Source of the DNA: Annona cherimola
Taxonomy: Eukaryota > Streptophyta > Magnoliopsida > Magnoliales > Annonaceae
DNA length: 64,000 nucleotides
Direction of reading: 5' to 3'
Assembly: GCA_030490835.1 (NCBI GenBank)
Contig: CM059971.1
Location: 127,814,564 to 127,878,563, forward strand
Shown: in pieces, positions 1-11,580 of the stretch
Position numbering within the stretch: position 1 is the first letter of the stretch
Layout of the letters: each line of letters starts with the position of its first letter
Notes under the pieces: model-generated
Databases searched by the model: none
Told to the model about the DNA's origin: nothing
What the model saw: the letters and a program-made list of their open reading frames with translations, nothing else
Position numbers and translations under genes: made by a program

Positions 1-1239
1 GTGGCTTCATGCATGCGATATTGCTGTAGACTTCTGAGGAGTTTGCCCATGACTCCAGAATCTGCATTACTGTATCTAGATCTCCCTTCCAGCGTCCGGA
101 TGGCTGATGCTGTCCAGCCTTTGACTGATGCTGCCAAGCAATTCCTTGCTACCCATTACAAGGACTTAAGCAAGTAAGAGTCTGTTAAACAAGTTACTCT
201 CCATTTTCATTGTTCCCATAGATTTCTTTGGCAATGAGTATTCACTGTTTTATTTACTAATCATGTTAAGTGGGGAAGACTCGTACTCTGACCTTAAGAC
301 TTCCGGTGAGCCTGATCAGTTGCTGATCATTTTTTTCTGAAAAAAAATTGTTTTCAGTAATGATGATATTATATGTTATTTTTTCTGATATTTGATTATT
401 TGGCAACTCTCCTTAGGCACCAAGATGAAGTCCTGAACCTGCCCCTTGTTGGAATTGAGGTAGTATTGGGCAGCGATGATCTGCAAGTGCCATCTGAAGA
501 TGCCGTATATGATTTTGTGCTGAAATGGGCTAGGGCTCAGTACACAAAGCCAGAAGAGCGGCGGGAGATCTTGGACACCCGCCTCATACGCCTAGTCCGC
601 TTCCCGTACATGACTTGCAGGAAGCTTAAGAAAGTTCTCACTTGCAATGAATTTGACAAGGAGCTGGCTGGCAAGGCTGTCCTTGATGCACTCTTTTTTA
701 AGGCCGAAATGCCACATCGCCAGCGATCTCTTCTATCTGATGATTCTGGCAACAGGCGCTTGGTTGAGCGGGAGCGGGCATACAAGTATCGGCCAGTTAA
801 GGTTGTGGAGTTCGATCAGCCCTATCAGCAGTGTATTGTCTACCTCAACCTTAAGCGAGAGGAGTGTGCAAACCTCTTTCCATGTGGCCGTCTATACTCT
901 CAAGCATTCCACCTTGGAGGCCAGGGCTTCTTTCTCTCTGCTCATTGCAACATGGACCAACTAAGCTCATTCCATTGCTTTGGACTCTTCTTGGGGATGC
1001 AGGAGAAGGGATCTGTCAGTTTTGCAGTGGACTATGAGTTTGCTGCAAGGACAAACCCCACTGGTGATTTTCTTAGCAAATACAAGGGGAACTACACATT
1101 TACAGGAGGTAAGGCAGTTGGATACCGTAACCTGTTTGCCATCCCCTGGATGTCATTCATTGCTGAAGACAGCCATTTCTTCATCAATGGCACGCTTCAT
1201 CTCAGGGCAGAGCTCACCATCAGGAAGCAACCGTGCTGA
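1..1239 (+). CDS. POB1: POB1/LRB-like BTB/POZ-BACK protein, 3' part (two exons)
   Basis: Seen: exon 1-173 (open at the window edge) ends at a gtaaga donor, and exon 417-1239 starts after ttag; the split codon gives Lys and the frame stays open to TGA at 1237-1239. The protein has a BACK-type helical region ([50 protein letters not shown]) and then the conserved C-terminal domain of this family ([57 protein letters not shown]). Known: POB1/LRB proteins are CUL3 substrate adaptors in the nucleus; Arabidopsis LRB1/LRB2 target phytochrome B and PIF3 for ubiquitination. The N-terminal BTB domain lies outside the window. The ATG at 373 is inside the intron and is not a start. Family assignment is firm; the target in this plant is inference. 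Confidence 0.95.
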
Positions 1240-3055
1240 CGGACTGACAGCCTGTGACTCCCTTTGCAAGGCATTGGCAATGTAAGCTATGTATTGGATT
1301 ATTCAGTTTCCAACGGACATATTCGGTGCAGGGATAAGAGTTTGAATGTTGTCGGGGAAATTAGCATTGTGAAAGGAAAGGTAAATTTGCAAGTTTCTTT
1401 ATCGCTTTTTTTTGTACAGGAGGTAGCAGGCACTAAACTAGTCGTTCTTGTGTAAATATTGTTAATTGGAAATGATAGATGATTGCCTTTGTACGTTCTC
1501 TAGTCATCTATTTCTAGCCTTACATAAAGATTTTGGAGAGACGGACTCAGTTTTAGAGATGTACCTGGAGACTGATATCGTTCTCAAAACAGATCGGGAA
1601 TTGATCGATTATTGCGGAAGAGGTTTTATATTAAAGTTGAAATGACCTGCCTCATGCAAAGCATGGTGGCAATGGCAATTTAGTTTGGACAAAGTCATTA
1701 GCATCTCCATGAGATATTTTCCTACGTTGGCAATTTTATTTTGGCGTTACAGTACGCCCTTTGGTTTGAAGCTTTTAGGGGGCACTAGTAACAACGGGCC
1801 ATGACCGAAATGCTTGACCCACCGCAAGAGTTGAGGCCGCCCAGTCTTACTTATCTTATTTCATCTTTCTCATAGACTCGAATTAGGCGCCCGCTGAAGA
1901 TGGAGGTTTTGCAATGGTCTGTTTTTTCGGAACGGGCCACCACCCTTTTCTGAGCGCTTGGTGGTAAGTGGTAACGCATGCCCAGGCAAATAATTCATAC
2001 GATACTTTGCTTGGCCCAGCACCTTCTTTTGCTGCATTTACAGCTCACATTGAGGGTCAGTATGTGTGATCCTAACTTCAAATCCAAAGGCGAATCGATA
2101 GACTCCAGGTAATATAATGTAATAAAAAAAAATGGAGAAGCTCATTATTATTAAGCAAAAAAAGAAAATGATTGGCAATCTCGGCAACATCTATTCGGAG
2201 GATTCCGCAAATTAGCCACTTTCGACAACTGAAAAGTGAAAACCACACCTATCTCAGTCCCAGATCAGGACGACCTAAGTGCCCAAGCGGGCCTATGATA
2301 AGTAGTTGAAATAGCGTCTACAAATGGCTGAATTTGATTTCTGGTGGGCTCTACCACAAGAAAGCTGTCGGCTGGGTTACGCAGGGAAAACAAATCACTC
2401 CATAATTCTAGGGCCAAGTAGGCATCGTTCGAGGCTCACGTAGCATAAACGACCGGTCCATGAGTCGGCATTCAATCATAGTCAAAAAGGAGGGAGGGAC
2501 GGAGGGAGTCATCAACGAACATGCATACAGGCATACGGTGGCAAGGACTTATTAATATTGCATAAGCAACTCAGTGTCAGAAGCACCAGCAGCTGGTCGT
2601 CTCACCCTCCAGGAATATTGGGATGCATTTGCCAACTTTTAGTTTCTCCGGAAGCACATATAATGCTTGAATCAGCGTGTTTTTGTAATTATTTTGGCAG
2701 ATTAGCACCTGATTTCTTGGAATGTCCCTATAAACTCGATTTCAGCCATTTATAGCAACATTCATTTTCTCTCTGACAGAGAAAAGAAAACCCTTTTGGA
2801 AAGACTGCAAAGAATAAAACGGAAAATTGATAATTCAAAAAAAACAAAAAGAAGCAAATGACACCATAATATTAATTACTAAGCAACCCAAAAGTAGAAT
2901 TATCAAATATCTTTAAAAAAGATTGAGAAGACCATTTTTTTTCTTTTACACTCTTTTTTTTTTAAAAAATACAAGAACAAAGATCCGGCAACCATCAGCC
3001 AAGTGAGAACTATGAGTCCAACAATCCAGACACGAGGACTGTCTACCTCTCAAAG
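1240..3055. other. 3' UTR of the POB1-like gene, then intergenic DNA
   Basis: The first 200-300 bases after the stop are probably 3' UTR. Beyond that I see AT-rich DNA with short A and T runs and no supported gene or repeat. Confidence 0.5.
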
Positions 3056-3605
3056 TCAGTTCACCGTCTTCCCCAATGATCTAATGATCGTTTTGCCACT
3101 ACGACCTTTGCCGCTTTTCATGTTTAAGAAGTTCAGCAGTGCTCCCATAAGCAATGAAGAATTATCCGGCTGAAATTAGAAGTTTTTTATTTGGTAATTA
3201 TCTTTGGGGTTTTTGTTAGCGAGCATTGAAAAGGGAGAACCATTTGTAAAATTGGAAGACAAACAGCCAAGACACAGCAAAAAGAAATAACAAAAGTGCT
3301 TATATGCTACTTATACTAAGCAAGTTTGAGGAAAGCAAGGTCCTAAAGTCGAACAAAAAAAAATCTAGTCCACGTGGAAGTGAACCTCGTAAGACGACTA
3401 CAGAAACAGAAGCCATGATAGATCCATCAAGTGTTCTATGCTGATACAAGCCTCATTCTGCATAGCTTACAAAAGGCTGGACGTCGATGAAGGCAATACA
3501 CACCCCTCTAGATGAGAACTCTATGTCAATGATGCGGGTTTCGCGTAAGTATGTTGAGATATACGCAATGAAAACTACAAAGGTTAGGAGGCAGGATGCT
3601 CGCAT
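3056..3605 (-). CDS. Possible small two-exon gene of unknown function
   Basis: Not recognised. On the minus strand, 3056-3169 follows a tttcag acceptor and reads 37 residues, basic and ending in SLGKTVN before TGA. Upstream, from an ATG at 3603-3605, a frame reads about 46 residues with a hydrophobic stretch (LLTFVVFIAYI) and reaches ...DVQPF just before a gtaagc donor near 3466. Joining the two keeps the phase (phase 0) and gives about 83 residues: a short membrane-anchored or secreted N-terminus and a basic tail. This is inference from splice motifs alone; no family supports it. It could equally be two unrelated chance frames, or the last exons of a longer gene. Confidence 0.25.
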
Positions 3606-5245
3606 GAACAACTTACAAAGGTTGACGAGTTATTTGTGCTTATACCTCTGGTTTTTAACACAAATTGCATTTATGCCTACAATTTAGAACTTACTGCAAA
3701 TATGTTTATGGACATTTTAAAGTATTTATAGTCACACCTATGGCCAGTATCAACCTCTCAGCTTTTATAAACATTATCAACTTTTTGATAAATCTAAAAC
3801 ACTTATTGTGTTTATTCGTGTGAATTGAATTAATACATTAAAAATCACCTTTATTGGATATCTTGATAAGCTATAATTGATTATAAAATAATTTCATAAA
3901 TTTATATTTACTAACATCCACCAAGTTACACCATCAAGAGGATCTTTTGCATATTACCTAAATTTACGTTAACAAACACAATAGGTAGTTTAGATTTATC
4001 GAAAAGTCCATAATGTTTTAAAAAAAATCGAAGTTGAAACTTGCTATAGGTATGACTACAAATATTTTAAATAAACACCAGCATATTTGTAATAATTTCG
4101 AATCATGGCCATAAACACAATTTATATAAAAAAATCATAAATATGAGAGGCAAATACCTCAAGGCTGGCTCATGATTAAAGTTAAGCTCCAATAGTTGGG
4201 AGTTGGAGAAGGTAATTCAAGCAGGATTGGGATTCCAGCCAAAAAGGCAAACCAGTTGAACCAGCCAATTGGATGCATAACGAGTTTTATGGTAGGAGCG
4301 GCTGAACCAGCCGGTCCACTCTAATTTTCGATAATATTGAGTACAGCTGATTTCATGAACCATATCAATCAGAAGCCTCTAAACAGACCACCAATATCAA
4401 TGATATTCCATGAATATGCACTAGATATCCTAGGTCATTTATGGTAGGGGCAGCCCTTTTCTTGCTTCAGCACCTCTACACTCATCAAAATTGTCATAGT
4501 TTTAGCTTAGCTTTAAACTCTTGAAGAATTTGATGGGCAAGAAGCATGCCCCTGCATGATAGATTGTGCAAAGACATAATGCAATAAACACGAATAGAAG
4601 ATTAAATAAGCTGTACAACAAACTGGGGGTGAACACTCAGTCACATGTAACTAACAATAAATTGGGCCTCCATTAGTGAGCAAACGATAATTACTTAACT
4701 GGCCTATACACACTTCTCTTTTTTTTTTTTTAGTCGGCCTATACACACTTGAGCCTCAAGAAATTCCAATACTCAAGATGCAACATTTTGCCAAATGCGC
4801 TTTTTTTTAGCAATCACTGGATAAGTACTAGCAGCCTCCCAACAACATTTCCCAAACCACCCAAACAAACTCTTCAAAACGAGAGGAAAGTGGGAGCAAG
4901 CTAACATGGATCCTGATTTCCACATGCACACAACTCTATATCACACAAACAATGTCCGCAAGCAACCAAGCCCCCACTCCATAAAAAAAATAAGCTTCTT
5001 CCTGCGAATCTCTCTCTCCCTCCCTAACCATTTTCCTAGTAACATGTAAGTCATAAATGGTAAATCCATATTTAGGTGCCCCTACTAGGCTCCTGGTTCA
5101 CATAGTTTATAATGAAAATTTTCAATTCCTACCCCCATTAACCAATTTTCCAGTAACACTTAAATTCATAAATGTTAATCTCTTATTCAGGTGCCGAGTT
5201 CATCCTAGGTTCATAGCTCACATGATTCCATCAAGAAAATTTTCA
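3606..5245. other. Intergenic, no gene seen
   Basis: AT-rich DNA with homopolymer runs (T-run near 4721). No coding frame, tRNA or clear repeat is supported. Confidence 0.5.
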
Positions 5246-5253
5246 GTCCCTAC

Positions 5254-5986
5254 CATAGTTGTCAGAGGCATAAGGTGCATTAAGGCGCAAGAGGGTCCTG
5301 GGGCCTAGGCGCAAGGCGCACTTTCAAGGCACGGGCTTGATTAAAGCAAGGCGGTTATACAAAATTTATCACAAAAGTAATAAGTGCCTAAAACTAGTGA
5401 GTAAAAAATAAGATTAATAATCAAATGACAAATAATGCATAACTATAATTGTTAGGAGTAAAAACGCAATTCAGTGGCATCTATTAACACAAAAAATATA
5501 TTTTCGCAGCAACAATTAAATGAAATTTAGAATATAATTTTAGCAACAATTCATAATATTAACAAGAAACAAAAAGATGATGACTTGTGAAAAAGAAGAA
5601 AAAAAAAAAACAGTAGCAGCAACACTGCAGCATCAAAACAAGAAGAAGATGACGACGACTTATCCATTTGGCTTAGCTCTGTCCTCGATCGTCTTTTCTT
5701 TTTTTTTCCCCTTCCACGGACATCAACAGGGACTATGGGAGCTTTGGCATTTGTCAGTAGCAAGAGGGATAAAATCCCCAATTGAGCAGCTGCCCGTTTC
5801 AATTTAAAAAAAAAATAAAAATGCATGGTTTTTAACAAGGTGCTCAGATCTTATGCCTTGCGCCCATAGATAAGCACACGCCTTAGTGCGCCTGCTTGAA
5901 GAACTGTGCCTTGCGTGGGTGGGAGGCGCACATGCTGCGCCTGACTGCGCCTAGGCATGTGCCTAAGTGTGCCTTTGACAACTATG
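5254..5986. mobile_element. Non-autonomous hAT-like element, 733 bp
   Basis: Seen: the ends are inverted repeats, CATAGTTGTCAGAGGC at 5254 and GCCTTTGACAACTATG ending at 5986 (one mismatch). They are flanked by a perfect 8-bp direct repeat, gtccctac, at 5246-5253 and 5987-5994. The subterminal regions are rich in GGCGC/GCGCC words. Known: 8-bp target duplications are typical of hAT transposons. No transposase is encoded; the interior is AT-rich with a GAA/CTT-rich stretch, and frames inside it are low-complexity. Confidence 0.85.
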
Positions 5987-5994
5987 GTCCCTAC

Positions 5995-7008
5995 ACGGTC
6001 ACCATGTGTGTCTAAAAATTCTCCAACCTTTGAATGACACAACCAATGCATATAGAAGATAGGCAGCATAATTCCATAGATACTTCATTGGTATTTCCAA
6101 CAAAATAGCACTGATTTGGAAAAAAAAGAAAAGAAGAAAAAAAAAAAAAAAAAACTTAGATAGGACACTCTAACCAACAATTGACAATTATTTGGATGCA
6201 AACTCTCCCTCTAGATTGGTTAATTACCTATGTTATCAACCAACTTTCCTCAAAAGATAATATCCTCATCACTGATACAATGCTCGGAAGTGGCTATACA
6301 AATGTCAATTGTCTAATCAAGATCCTCTAAGAAGTCAATATCTTAAGAAAGTGAATCTGTCTCCTCTTGAAATCTTAAGTTTAGCCATTCAACTCCTTTT
6401 CTTAATTAGAAGGTCATATCTTAAGAAAGCAGATCACCCTCCCCCTGAAATCTCAAGTTTAGTAATTTAACTCCTTTCCTTTATTTTTATCCACCATTTG
6501 GAATTGTTATTAGTTTCATCTCCCAAGAATGGGTATACAATATTATCACACTTGATGAGATTAACATTTGGGAAAAATAATCGTTTTTTGAGGATACTTC
6601 CCCATAATTTACATCCCATTTCCTGGAGTTTCCCTTAGTTCCATATGCGGCCACAGCTATGAAAGGGATTACAATTTGGGTCTAGACTATGGTTCAGGTG
6701 CTTACACTCGAGGTTCATCACAGGTAATGTCATTTGATCTTCCCCTGAATCATAAAACAGAAATAAGGAAAATATTCTTTTTTTTTTTTTTGGAAAGGAA
6801 AATATTCTCTTTTAAAAGTGAAGAAATGGGAAAACATAAGAGTATCTTGAACAGGGTTGTGATTAAATCCAACCTTTCCAAATATGTCAAAGCCACACAC
6901 AATTAAAACAGACATGCTTATCAGTCTCTTTAACAGACGGTAGAAAAGCAGAAGATTTTTTTTTTTTTTCCCCTCTGGTCATTCATCAAGAATTTTCTTT
7001 TGTAACTA
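5995..7008. other. Intergenic, no gene seen
   Basis: Contains A-runs near 6120-6155 and a T-run near 6778. A diverged direct repeat occurs around 6330 and 6420 (AAGTCAATATCTTAAGAAAG-like words followed by TCTCCTCTTGAAATCTTAAG-like words). Nothing else is supported. Confidence 0.45.
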
Positions 7009-7274
7009 GGAATGTGTTTGGGAATGGATAAAACTTTTGATGAAAAGTTGTAGAGAGTAGAAGTTGTCAAATGATATGATATGATAGGGGTAATGATTAT
7101 GAATAAATAGGATAAAGTTGAAATAGATAGGTTAGTTGTGTTAGTAGTTGTGTAGAAATGATTGGAAAGTAGGGTAGTTGTATAGAAAAATGTGAAAAAA
7201 TTATTAAAAAATATGGTAGTTGTGGAGAGTGAAAAGTTTTAACTTGACAACTTTCACTTATTACCAAACACACC
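7009..7274. mobile_element. Tourist-like MITE, copy 1
   Basis: Member of the family described at 29425-29715: a TGTGTTTGG-type left end, CCAAACACACC right end and the shared interior (AGTTGTGTAGAAATGATTGG, AGTTGTGGAGAGTGAAAAG). The flank reads cta on both sides, a possible 3-bp target duplication. It has no coding capacity. Confidence 0.75.
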
Positions 7275-8077
7275 CTAGGTGTCACACTAACATTCATAAT
7301 ACAATTCTGTGGTTTATGAAATTAGAAAACATCTTAAGTTCAAAGATAAGCCAAAATTTGGTATAATTCTGATAGTGGAATGGTATGCAAATGTAGAAAA
7401 TTAAAAAAAGAAAAGAAAACCTGTGCAATAATTTCATGATACAATTTCAATGTCATCAACTGAGGAGATTTTTTTTTTTTTTATTTATTTATAAAAAAAA
7501 GGAACCCATACAGACCACAGTTAGAAGTTCGGATGTGATCACTTAGCTTAACACGTTCTTTTCTTTTTTCCCCAACAGCGAGTGGAAAAGGTGGCAAAGG
7601 AGCAGATACAGCCGCAATATAAATGGAATGTCGCATTACCGGGATGACATATTCCTTCTTCCCATTCCAAGAAGCATGTAGTAAAGAATAATAAGAAAAA
7701 TATTAAAATATTCAACCAAATTGGAGTGTTAATAATATTCCAGTGCAAGTTTACGAGTTTTATGTAATGGAAAGACATTCGCACCTCCCCAACGGGTTTT
7801 ATTTTTTGAATTTTTTAAGCTCAATTGCTAGAATATGTTCATATGCAAAAAATAATCCAGTATTCCAACCATCTCAGACAATAACTAAGATACAGATGCA
7901 TCATCAAAATAGAAAGCAAATTTCTCTCTCGTTCTATGCATTACAGGCATAATAGCAAGCCCAAGTCCCACATTAATAATGAAATCTTAGCGATACAAAG
8001 AGAATTAAAAAGTATTGAGTAAAAAGCAAGGACCAGGCGTATTGAGAGTGAGAGAGATGAAATCACAACAAACCACC
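7275..8077. other. Intergenic and probable 3' UTR of eIF1A
   Basis: The 100-200 bases next to 8078 are probably the eIF1A 3' UTR (minus strand). The rest is AT-rich, with a T-run near 7471; no other gene is supported. Confidence 0.45.
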
Positions 8078-8515
8078 CTAGATCTTGTCGATGTCCTCGT
8101 CCTCGAACTCAATGTAATCATCGCCAGCACCCTCATCCTCTTCATCGAGGCCAGCAGCAATACCCTCGTTGAGACGGGTGCTCTCCGGGAGCTCGCCATA
8201 GGCCTTGAGCAGCCGCGCTTCGTCGGGCATGTACTTGAGGATGACGTCGGCCTTGTCGTCCTGATAGTCACGGAGGCCGACGAGGATGATGTCGCCAGCC
8301 GCAATCCAGACCTTCTTGTGCATCTTGCCGCGGATGTGGCAGAGACGCTTGGTGCCGTCGATGCACATGGCCTCGCAGCGGCCGTTGCCAAGCATGCGGA
8401 GGACCTGAGCATATTCCTGCCCGTCTTCCTTGAAGACGAGCTCACGCTTCTCGTCGTCAGCCTCGTTCTTTCCTCTCTTCCTGTTCTTGCCACCCTTTCC
8501 CTTGTTCTTCGGCAT
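8078..8515 (-). CDS. eIF1A: Translation initiation factor eIF1A
   Basis: A single exon of 145 residues, the usual length for plant eIF1A. Seen: a basic N-terminus ([17 protein letters not shown]), an OB-fold core ([56 protein letters not shown]) and a very acidic C-terminal tail ending [14 protein letters not shown]. Known: eIF1A binds the A site of the 40S subunit in the cytoplasm, promotes ternary-complex recruitment and scanning with eIF1, and contacts eIF5B through the end of its tail. The ATG at 8513-8515 is the family start. No key residue seems to be missing. An intron in the 5' UTR cannot be excluded. The open frame on the opposite strand is only a shadow. Confidence 0.97.
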   Translation of the reverse strand: MPKNKGKGGKNRKRGKNEADDEKRELVFKEDGQEYAQVLRMLGNGRCEAMCIDGTKRLCHIRGKMHKKVWIAAGDIILVGLRDYQDDKADVILKYMPDEARLLKAYGELPESTRLNEGIAAGLDEEDEGAGDDYIEFEDEDIDKI

Positions 8516-8850
8516 CTTGGGAAACCCTAGCTAGCTCTTTCCTCCGGTCTCGAGATCGCCCTAGTGCTAGTTTCTGATCGCGCGCGCGCGAGAGAGAAGA
8601 TAACCCTAGATTGCGATAGAAAGGAGAAATCCTAACCCTGCTTATCGGGCCTAGAAATTATCCGCTAGTGCGTTCTTTATTGTACCGTATTGTATTCGTC
8701 GGTGGGAATCAGATTCGTTTCGGAAGAGTCGCGTTGGTGCTACGAGCGAACGCGCGATGCATTGCGTGTACTGTAACGGAGACATCAAATGGGCTTTTGG
8801 ACATTTTAGACCCATTCAAAGTTGGGCTGTAAGAAGATGGACAGCCCAAC
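8516..8850 (-). promoter_or_regulatory. eIF1A 5' UTR and promoter with telo-box and site II motifs
   Basis: Seen: AAACCCTA at 8522-8529 and AACCCTA at 8602-8608 (telo-box type); TGGGCT at 8790-8795 and 8823-8828, and its complement AGCCCA at 8843-8848; a (GC)n/(GA)n stretch near 8580-8598. Known: telo-boxes with site II (TGGGCY) elements mark promoters of plant translation genes active in dividing cells. Their role here is inference from position. Confidence 0.55.
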
Positions 8851-9290
8851 AGTAGCCAGGCCTGCACGACCTGCATCCCGACTCTGCGAGGAATTGCCGA
8901 GGAGTGATCATTCGAATGGTCTCGTGCGTTGACCGAGTAAGGCGATCTGCAAAATGACTCGGGCGAAGGAGAGGAGAGGTAACCAGCCACTTGGCGATCT
9001 GATTGGTATGCCGACTATTATGTATCTGTAACGACGTCCCGCCGGACGCCATCCACCGAAAAATAAATGGAAAATTATTAAAAATGATTTGCGAAAGGGC
9101 CTGCAGTTTTTTTCTGCTGTTTCTTTTCATGACAGTCCTCGTTAACACCGCCCCCTTTCGCTCCCTTTTCCTTTTCTCTTGCTCGTAATTATGTGAGTGT
9201 ATGTTGTTGCTCCCAAAGACTAGATCCTACGTACTCCTCATTGTACAGAATCTTTGGGCAGCCCATTTCCGAAAATTGCACAAATTTTCA
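8851..9290. other. Intergenic, no gene seen
   Basis: A stretch of mixed base composition upstream of eIF1A; no coding frame or repeat is supported. Confidence 0.4.
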
Positions 9291-9817
9291 GGTGTTGTTT
9301 ATTTACATCAACAAACATTTTAGGGTGTATTTATTTCGGGGAAAAAAAAAACATATCAATCAAAACTTTTCGATCCAAAACTTTTCACCCCCCATAACTA
9401 CTATATTTTTTAATTACTACCATACTTTTCAGTCATTTTTACACAACTACTCATACAATTAACCTATCTATTTTAACTTTATTCTCTTTACTCCTCGTCA
9501 TTACCCCTATTATATTACACAATTTTTTATCAATTTGAAAACATCTATCCCAACAACTTTTCATCGAAAGTTTTATTTCCAACTAAACACACCCTTAATT
9601 TAAAACTTTTCACTCTCTGTAGTTAAATTCTTTTTATACAATTATCATATTTTTCAATTGTTTCTATATAATTACCCATATATTTAATTTATCTGTTTTA
9701 ACTTTATTCTTTTTTCACTCTCATAATTACTCTTATCATATCACATTATTTTTTTATTTGAAAAATTTTATGTCAAAAATTTTCCATTAAAAATTTTATC
9801 ATTTTCCAAATATACCC
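9291..9817. mobile_element. Older Tourist-like MITE split by a younger copy
   Basis: 9291-9322 matches the outer left end of the MITE family (GGTGTTGTTTATTT...), and 9598-9817 continues the same consensus (AATTTAAAACTTTTCACTCT to CCAAATATACCC). The younger copy lies between them. The sequence is diverged, so this is an old insertion. Confidence 0.65.
9323..9594. mobile_element. Tourist-like MITE nested inside an older copy
   Basis: Ends GGGTGTATTT and AAACACACCC, flanked by the 3-bp duplication tta (9320-9322 and 9595-9597). A 3-bp TTA/TAA duplication is characteristic of PIF/Harbinger (Tourist) elements. The two halves of the host MITE rejoin when this copy and one tta are removed. Confidence 0.85.
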
Positions 9818-10435
9818 ATAAAAATTAAATTATTCAAATAAAAAACAACAAGAAAGAAAAGGGTCTTACATTTAGCTATATGTAATGAGAAATCTATGAA
9901 AATGCGTTGGCTTAGTAAGCTGCCCACGATTATAATGAGATATGCATATTGAAAACGGTGGCATGGCAGCGTATCAAATAGCTACTGAATTTCCTGTTAC
10001 TGTGGGATCCACTCGTCCATCGCCCAAAAGGCTTTCTTTTTCCCACTGGAGCCATTGTAAAATGGATTCTTGCCAGCATAGAAGAGCATCAAAGCTGTCA
10101 CTTCGTATGCTGACAGGCTTTTTGAGTCTTTGCACCGGTCTCCTCACCTTTACGCCCTTATTCATCTCTTTTTCTCATTTGCCAGCCTTCGCGCACATCA
10201 ATCTTACTACCGTTCAGACAGAGGTCGTCCGCAGAGCCAAAAGACAAATGGATCCAAGTTGGTTTATGGTTTACTGATCAAGAAGCATCGTCGTTGAACG
10301 ACATGATGAACCGTGATGCAAAAAAATACGTGCTCATGATGAGATTCATTTGTCATTGATATTCATCGTTAAGGCTGTCCGAGATATTAATTACAGGGGA
10401 TGGGTGAAGGAGATGATGGGTGGGTGTTGCAGTGT
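9818..10435. other. Intergenic upstream of the DUF1191 gene
   Basis: No supported gene. The open frame at 9942-10277 has no family features I can see. Confidence 0.4.
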
Positions 10436-10446
10436 CATATATAGGA
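10436..10446 (+). promoter_or_regulatory. Possible TATA box of the DUF1191 gene
   Basis: TCATATATAGG lies about 200 bases before the ATG at 10645, which would leave a 5' UTR of roughly 170 bases. Assigned by position and motif only. Confidence 0.3.
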
Positions 10447-10644
10447 TGTGAAGATCCTTCTTCATCCAAGAAGAATGCCAGCGGGAGATGATGGAACAGA
10501 TCACACCCAAAAATTAATATACAAAAATGAAGAGGAGATGATCTCAGTGGTCTAAAGGTATCCATCCATCTCCCTCTCTCAGCTTAATTGCCATGGTTTG
10601 TTGTGATCAAACGATCAGCACAATCAAGTTGTTGGATTGATTTG

Positions 10645-11580
10645 ATGGGGATTACGAGAAGGTGGGTTTTCGTGTTTTGGTTGCTCAGCACGTGTCTTGA
10701 TTCTTATAGCGAAGGCATGGCCATGGATAATTACAGCAGGAGCTCATTAGACGATGTTATTCGAGAAAATGCGTTGCAAGCGCTGGAGGGACAGCGGACG
10801 GGCGTTCTCTACAATATACCCCTCCCTTCTAATCTCTCCCTTTCCGGCATTGAATCCAGGGCAGTGAGGCTCAAGAGCGGCAGCTTTTGGAGCAGGGGAG
10901 CCAATTTCAGCAACGTCGATATACCTCCAGGATGTATAGCAACGCCATTTGCGACGAGGATAGCCATTGTCTATCAACTTCTCCGCAATTCGTCTGCTAA
11001 CGCTTATTACAATGTGCCGGGCTATGTTTTGGCCACGCCCGTCATCGGCTTCTTCGCATACAATGCTACCAATGTAAATGGCAGAGTCGCAAGAAACGTC
11101 GGTCTCATGCTCACCAAGGACCCAATTTCCGTCAGATTTCTAGATGTTTCTCCCCCGGGAGAACTGAATTCATTGGCCAAATGTGCGAGATTCGAAGCAG
11201 ATGGATCGATGTACCTGAGTGATATTACCCTGCCTTTTGTTTGCGTAACAAGAAATCAAGGCCATTTCTCGATTGTAGTCCCATTGATGGCACCTACACC
11301 TACACCGGCACCGGCACCGGCAGCAGTCATCGAGACGAAGAAAGGGAGCAAATGGACGGTGTCGATCACTGCATGTGTGTGCGGTGGGGTGGGTTTGGTT
11401 CTGTTGGGCTTGCTCGGGTTCGAGATTTTTAAATTTGTGAAGAGAAAGAAGCTGGTGCAGATGGAAAGAAAAGCCGAGGAAGGTGAGTCTTTGGGGAATG
11501 TTTGGGTGGGGGGAAGTCGGATGCCTTCAGCAGCATTCATGAGAACCCAACCCACCCTTGAAACTGAAAATATACCATGA
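10645..11580 (+). CDS. DUF1191 family single-pass membrane protein
   Basis: An uninterrupted frame of 311 residues. The ATG at 10645 is chosen because it begins a signal peptide (MGITRRWVFVFWLLSTCL); the frame runs further upstream but only from a non-ATG codon. After the signal comes a conserved extracellular-type domain (SSLDDVIRENALQAL, GVLYNIPLPSNLSLSGI, VRLKSGSFWSRG, NVDIPPGC, VPGYVLATPVIGF) with several NxS/T sites. Then follow a short Pro/Ala/Thr-rich linker (TPTPAPAPAA), a transmembrane helix (about residues 240-260: ACVCGGVGLVLLGLLGFEIF) and a basic cytoplasmic tail (KFVKRKK). Known: DUF1191 is a plant family without a settled function. Location at the plasma membrane or endomembranes is inference. 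Confidence 0.88.
   Translation: MGITRRWVFVFWLLSTCLDSYSEGMAMDNYSRSSLDDVIRENALQALEGQRTGVLYNIPLPSNLSLSGIESRAVRLKSGSFWSRGANFSNVDIPPGCIATPFATRIAIVYQLLRNSSANAYYNVPGYVLATPVIGFFAYNATNVNGRVARNVGLMLTKDPISVRFLDVSPPGELNSLAKCARFEADGSMYLSDITLPFVCVTRNQGHFSIVVPLMAPTPTPAPAPAAVIETKKGSKWTVSITACVCGGVGLVLLGLLGFEIFKFVKRKKLVQMERKAEEGESLGNVWVGGSRMPSAAFMRTQPTLETENIP

Noticed and set aside
8015..8530. Long plus-strand open frame over eIF1A
   Set aside because: It is the reverse-strand shadow of the eIF1A coding sequence and has no family features.
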